From positions 1-32,878 of the forward strand of contig CAYJLI010000026.1 of assembly GCA_964371155.1 (NCBI GenBank): a DNA stretch of 32,878 nucleotides. The letters run 5' to 3'. The notes beneath the pieces are model-generated. The model had not been told where the DNA came from, made no database searches, and worked only from the letters and a program-made list of their open reading frames with translations. This document shows, one piece after another, positions 31,418-32,878 of the stretch. How positions within the stretch are numbered: the stretch's first letter is position 1; every line of letters starts with the position of its first letter. The stretch comes from CAYJEQ01 sp964371155 (GTDB taxonomy: Bacteria; Bacillota; Clostridia; Oscillospirales; Ruminococcaceae). A program made the translations under genes and the position numbers.

Positions 31418-32746
31418 ATGACAAGAAGAATTGGGATGGTGTCCCTTGGGTGCTCAAAAAATCAGGTGGACGGAGAGCTTATGCTATCACTGCTTGGCAA
31501 AGCAGGGTATGAGTTTTGTGCCGACCCACAAATGTGCGACGCTATAATTATAAACACCTGTGGATTTATAGAGGATGCAAAAAAAGAGTCGATAGACAAT
31601 ATTCTTGAGTTCTGCGGTATGAAGGGCGAGGGCAGTCTAAAGGTAGTGGCTGTCACAGGATGTCTTGCAGAAAGATATAGAGAAGAAGTTGCAAAGGAAA
31701 TGCCCGAGGTGGATGTTGTACTTGGTATCGGCAAAAATAGCGATATAGTCGATGTAATAGACAGGGCACTCACTGGCGAAAAAACAGCGCTTTTTGCGCC
31801 TAAAGAAGAGCATATCATAGAGGGTGAGCGCATTTTAGTAAACCCACCCCACTATGCATATATAAAGGTAGCAGAGGGATGCGACAACCGATGTTCATAC
31901 TGCGCCATCCCCCTTATAAGAGGTAATTTTAGAAGCCGTAAGATGGAAAATATCATCCATGAAGTAAAATCACTTGTGCAAAAAGGGGTAAAGGAATTTA
32001 ATCTCATCGCACAGGATACTACGAGATATGGTGAAGATATATATGGAGCGCTTAAACTGCCCGAGCTGATAAAAGAAGTCTGTACCATCGATGGTGTGGA
32101 GTGGCTTAGAATACTCTACTGTTACCCCGAAAGGATAACGGATGAGCTTTTAGATGTTATGGCAAGCGAGCCTAAAGTAGTAAAATACTTAGATATTCCC
32201 ATCCAGCATGCGAGTGGAAAAATATTAAAAGAGATGAACAGGCGTGGAGATAGGGACAGCATATCGGCACTGATGAAAAAAATCAGAAAAACAGTGCCTG
32301 AAATAACCCTTAGAAGCACTGTAATCACAGGTTTTCCGGGTGAAACCAATGAAGATTTTGAAGAGCTGTGCAATTTGGTAGAAGAGGTGAGATTTGAGCG
32401 CCTTGGAGCATTTGCATACTCCCCAGAAGAGGACACCCCTGCATTTTTGATGGAAAACCAAATTGACGATAAGCTAAAACAAAGGCGCAAAGACATAATA
32501 ATGGAAATACAGCATGGTATTGCCACCGAAATAGCCGAAAAAAGCATCGGGAAAGAGCTCGCTGTTTTAGTGGAAGGCTTTGATGTAAATGAGGGTCTGT
32601 ATTTAGGCAGAAGTGCCATGGATGCACCCGATATTGACACAAGGGTGTATTTCGTGAGCGGTACACAGCATGAAGCCGGAGAATTTGTAAATGTGCTTAT
32701 TACCGCCACCGATGAATATGATTTGATCGGCGAGATAAAAATGTAG
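31418..32746 (+). CDS. rimO: Ribosomal protein S12 methylthiotransferase RimO
   Basis: This 442-residue radical SAM methylthiotransferase modifies the conserved Asp of ribosomal protein S12. The N-terminal UPF0004 domain has cysteines C12, C48 and C82 for the auxiliary cluster. The radical SAM cluster is C155-x3-C159-x2-C162 (GCDNRCSYCAIP). PIQHASGKILKEMNRRG and the FAYSPEEDTPA stretch are RimO-type rather than MiaB-type. A C-terminal TRAM domain ends the protein (about residues 375-442). Its ATG has AAAGGG 13 nt upstream, slightly distant. It is separated from recX by a terminator, so it probably has its own promoter in the short gap. Confidence 0.95.
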   Translation: MTRRIGMVSLGCSKNQVDGELMLSLLGKAGYEFCADPQMCDAIIINTCGFIEDAKKESIDNILEFCGMKGEGSLKVVAVTGCLAERYREEVAKEMPEVDVVLGIGKNSDIVDVIDRALTGEKTALFAPKEEHIIEGERILVNPPHYAYIKVAEGCDNRCSYCAIPLIRGNFRSRKMENIIHEVKSLVQKGVKEFNLIAQDTTRYGEDIYGALKLPELIKEVCTIDGVEWLRILYCYPERITDELLDVMASEPKVVKYLDIPIQHASGKILKEMNRRGDRDSISALMKKIRKTVPEITLRSTVITGFPGETNEDFEELCNLVEEVRFERLGAFAYSPEEDTPAFLMENQIDDKLKQRRKDIIMEIQHGIATEIAEKSIGKELAVLVEGFDVNEGLYLGRSAMDAPDIDTRVYFVSGTQHEAGEFVNVLITATDEYDLIGEIKM

Positions 32747-32798
32747 TATTGGGATAGTTTAAAATAAATTTTAAGCTAATCTCTATAAAATCTACTTA

Positions 32799-32837
32799 GG
32801 GTAACTTCCCAAAAACGAACCGTTTTTTTATTTACCC
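32799..32837. terminator. Bidirectional terminator after rimO
   Basis: AAAAACG (32811-32817) and CGTTTTT (32821-32827) pair around an AAC loop, giving A- and T-tracts on both sides. An outer GGGTAA (32799-32804) / TTACCC (32832-32837) stem encloses it. The symmetric layout suits termination between convergent genes. Confidence 0.7.
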
Positions 32838-32878
32838 AAAAGCCCCATACCTATGTCAGCCCACCTTGTAAGGCGAGA
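32828..32878 (-). CDS. Possible C-terminal tail of a convergent gene (partial)
   Basis: On the minus strand one frame is open from the window edge and reads SRLTRWADIGMGLLGK then TAA, with the stop inside the flank of the bidirectional terminator. The other two minus frames contain stops. Only 16 residues are visible and I do not recognise the family. The convergent layout with a two-sided terminator supports it, but chance is possible. Confidence 0.35.
   Translation of the reverse strand, partial: SRLTRWADIGMGLLGK

Noticed and set aside
1..32878. CRISPR arrays, tRNA or rRNA genes, insertion sequences, defence genes
   Set aside because: No regularly spaced repeats, tRNA TPsiC-arm signatures, rRNA sequence, transposase or defence-type proteins were seen in the readable bases.

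Overview
The window is a chromosomal segment of a low-GC anaerobe, most likely a Clostridia-class Bacillota. The evidence is AT-rich intergenic DNA, strong AGGAGG-type ribosome binding sites, an mreBCD–PBP2–minD–mgsA cell-shape block, a rubredoxin–flavodiiron protein pair, a YtvI-type sporulation membrane protein, a hisS–aspS pair and a recA–recX–rimO block. I cannot name the genus. There is one 100-base run of N (10197-10296), so the order across it depends on scaffolding. I saw no tRNA, rRNA, CRISPR array, transposase or phage gene.

Left part (1-5700, all minus strand). A four-gene operon, lctP (lactate permease), an L-lactate/2-hydroxyacid dehydrogenase, lrgA and lrgB, is read from a near-perfect sigma-A promoter whose -10 box lies inside an inverted repeat. 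It looks like a lactate/pyruvate exchange and oxidation unit. Upstream lie a CxxC redoxin with its own terminator and a YtvI/AI-2E-type membrane protein.

Amino-acid block (5930-9950, plus strand). An ACT-domain DNA-binding-like protein, homoserine dehydrogenase, homoserine kinase and aspartokinase form a threonine-branch operon with a clear promoter and a strong terminator. The aspartokinase gene holds a perfect internal Shine-Dalgarno and in-frame GTG that would yield a separate regulatory subunit.

Middle (9951-13718). After the assembly gap comes an NhaC-family antiporter on the minus strand. Its promoter carries a cluster of GTATAC palindromes resembling the lctP operator. Next is a secreted acidic protein of unknown function whose mRNA leader can form a compact H-type pseudoknot. 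Phased T-tracts precede zapA.

Cell-envelope block (13719-23912, plus strand): zapA, a U32 peptidase-family protein, dut, a DUF4321-type membrane protein, maf, mreB, mreC, mreD, a class B PBP (mrdA), a MinD-like ATPase and mgsA. The MinD-like protein stops where the membrane-targeting helix should begin. MinC, MinE and RodA, which often sit here in clostridia, are absent.

Right part (23913-32878). The hisS–aspS pair is preceded by what looks like a decayed T-box attenuator. A broken small membrane-protein gene follows. The minus-strand rubredoxin–FprA operon comes next (rubredoxin is only 52 residues). The window then has recA–recX with a one-base overlap, a terminator, rimO, and the possible tail of a convergent gene at the right edge.

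The observations I would follow first are the orphan, tail-less MinD; the shared GTATAC operator of the lactate operon and the NhaC gene; the leader pseudoknot of the secreted protein; and the T-box remnant before hisS.
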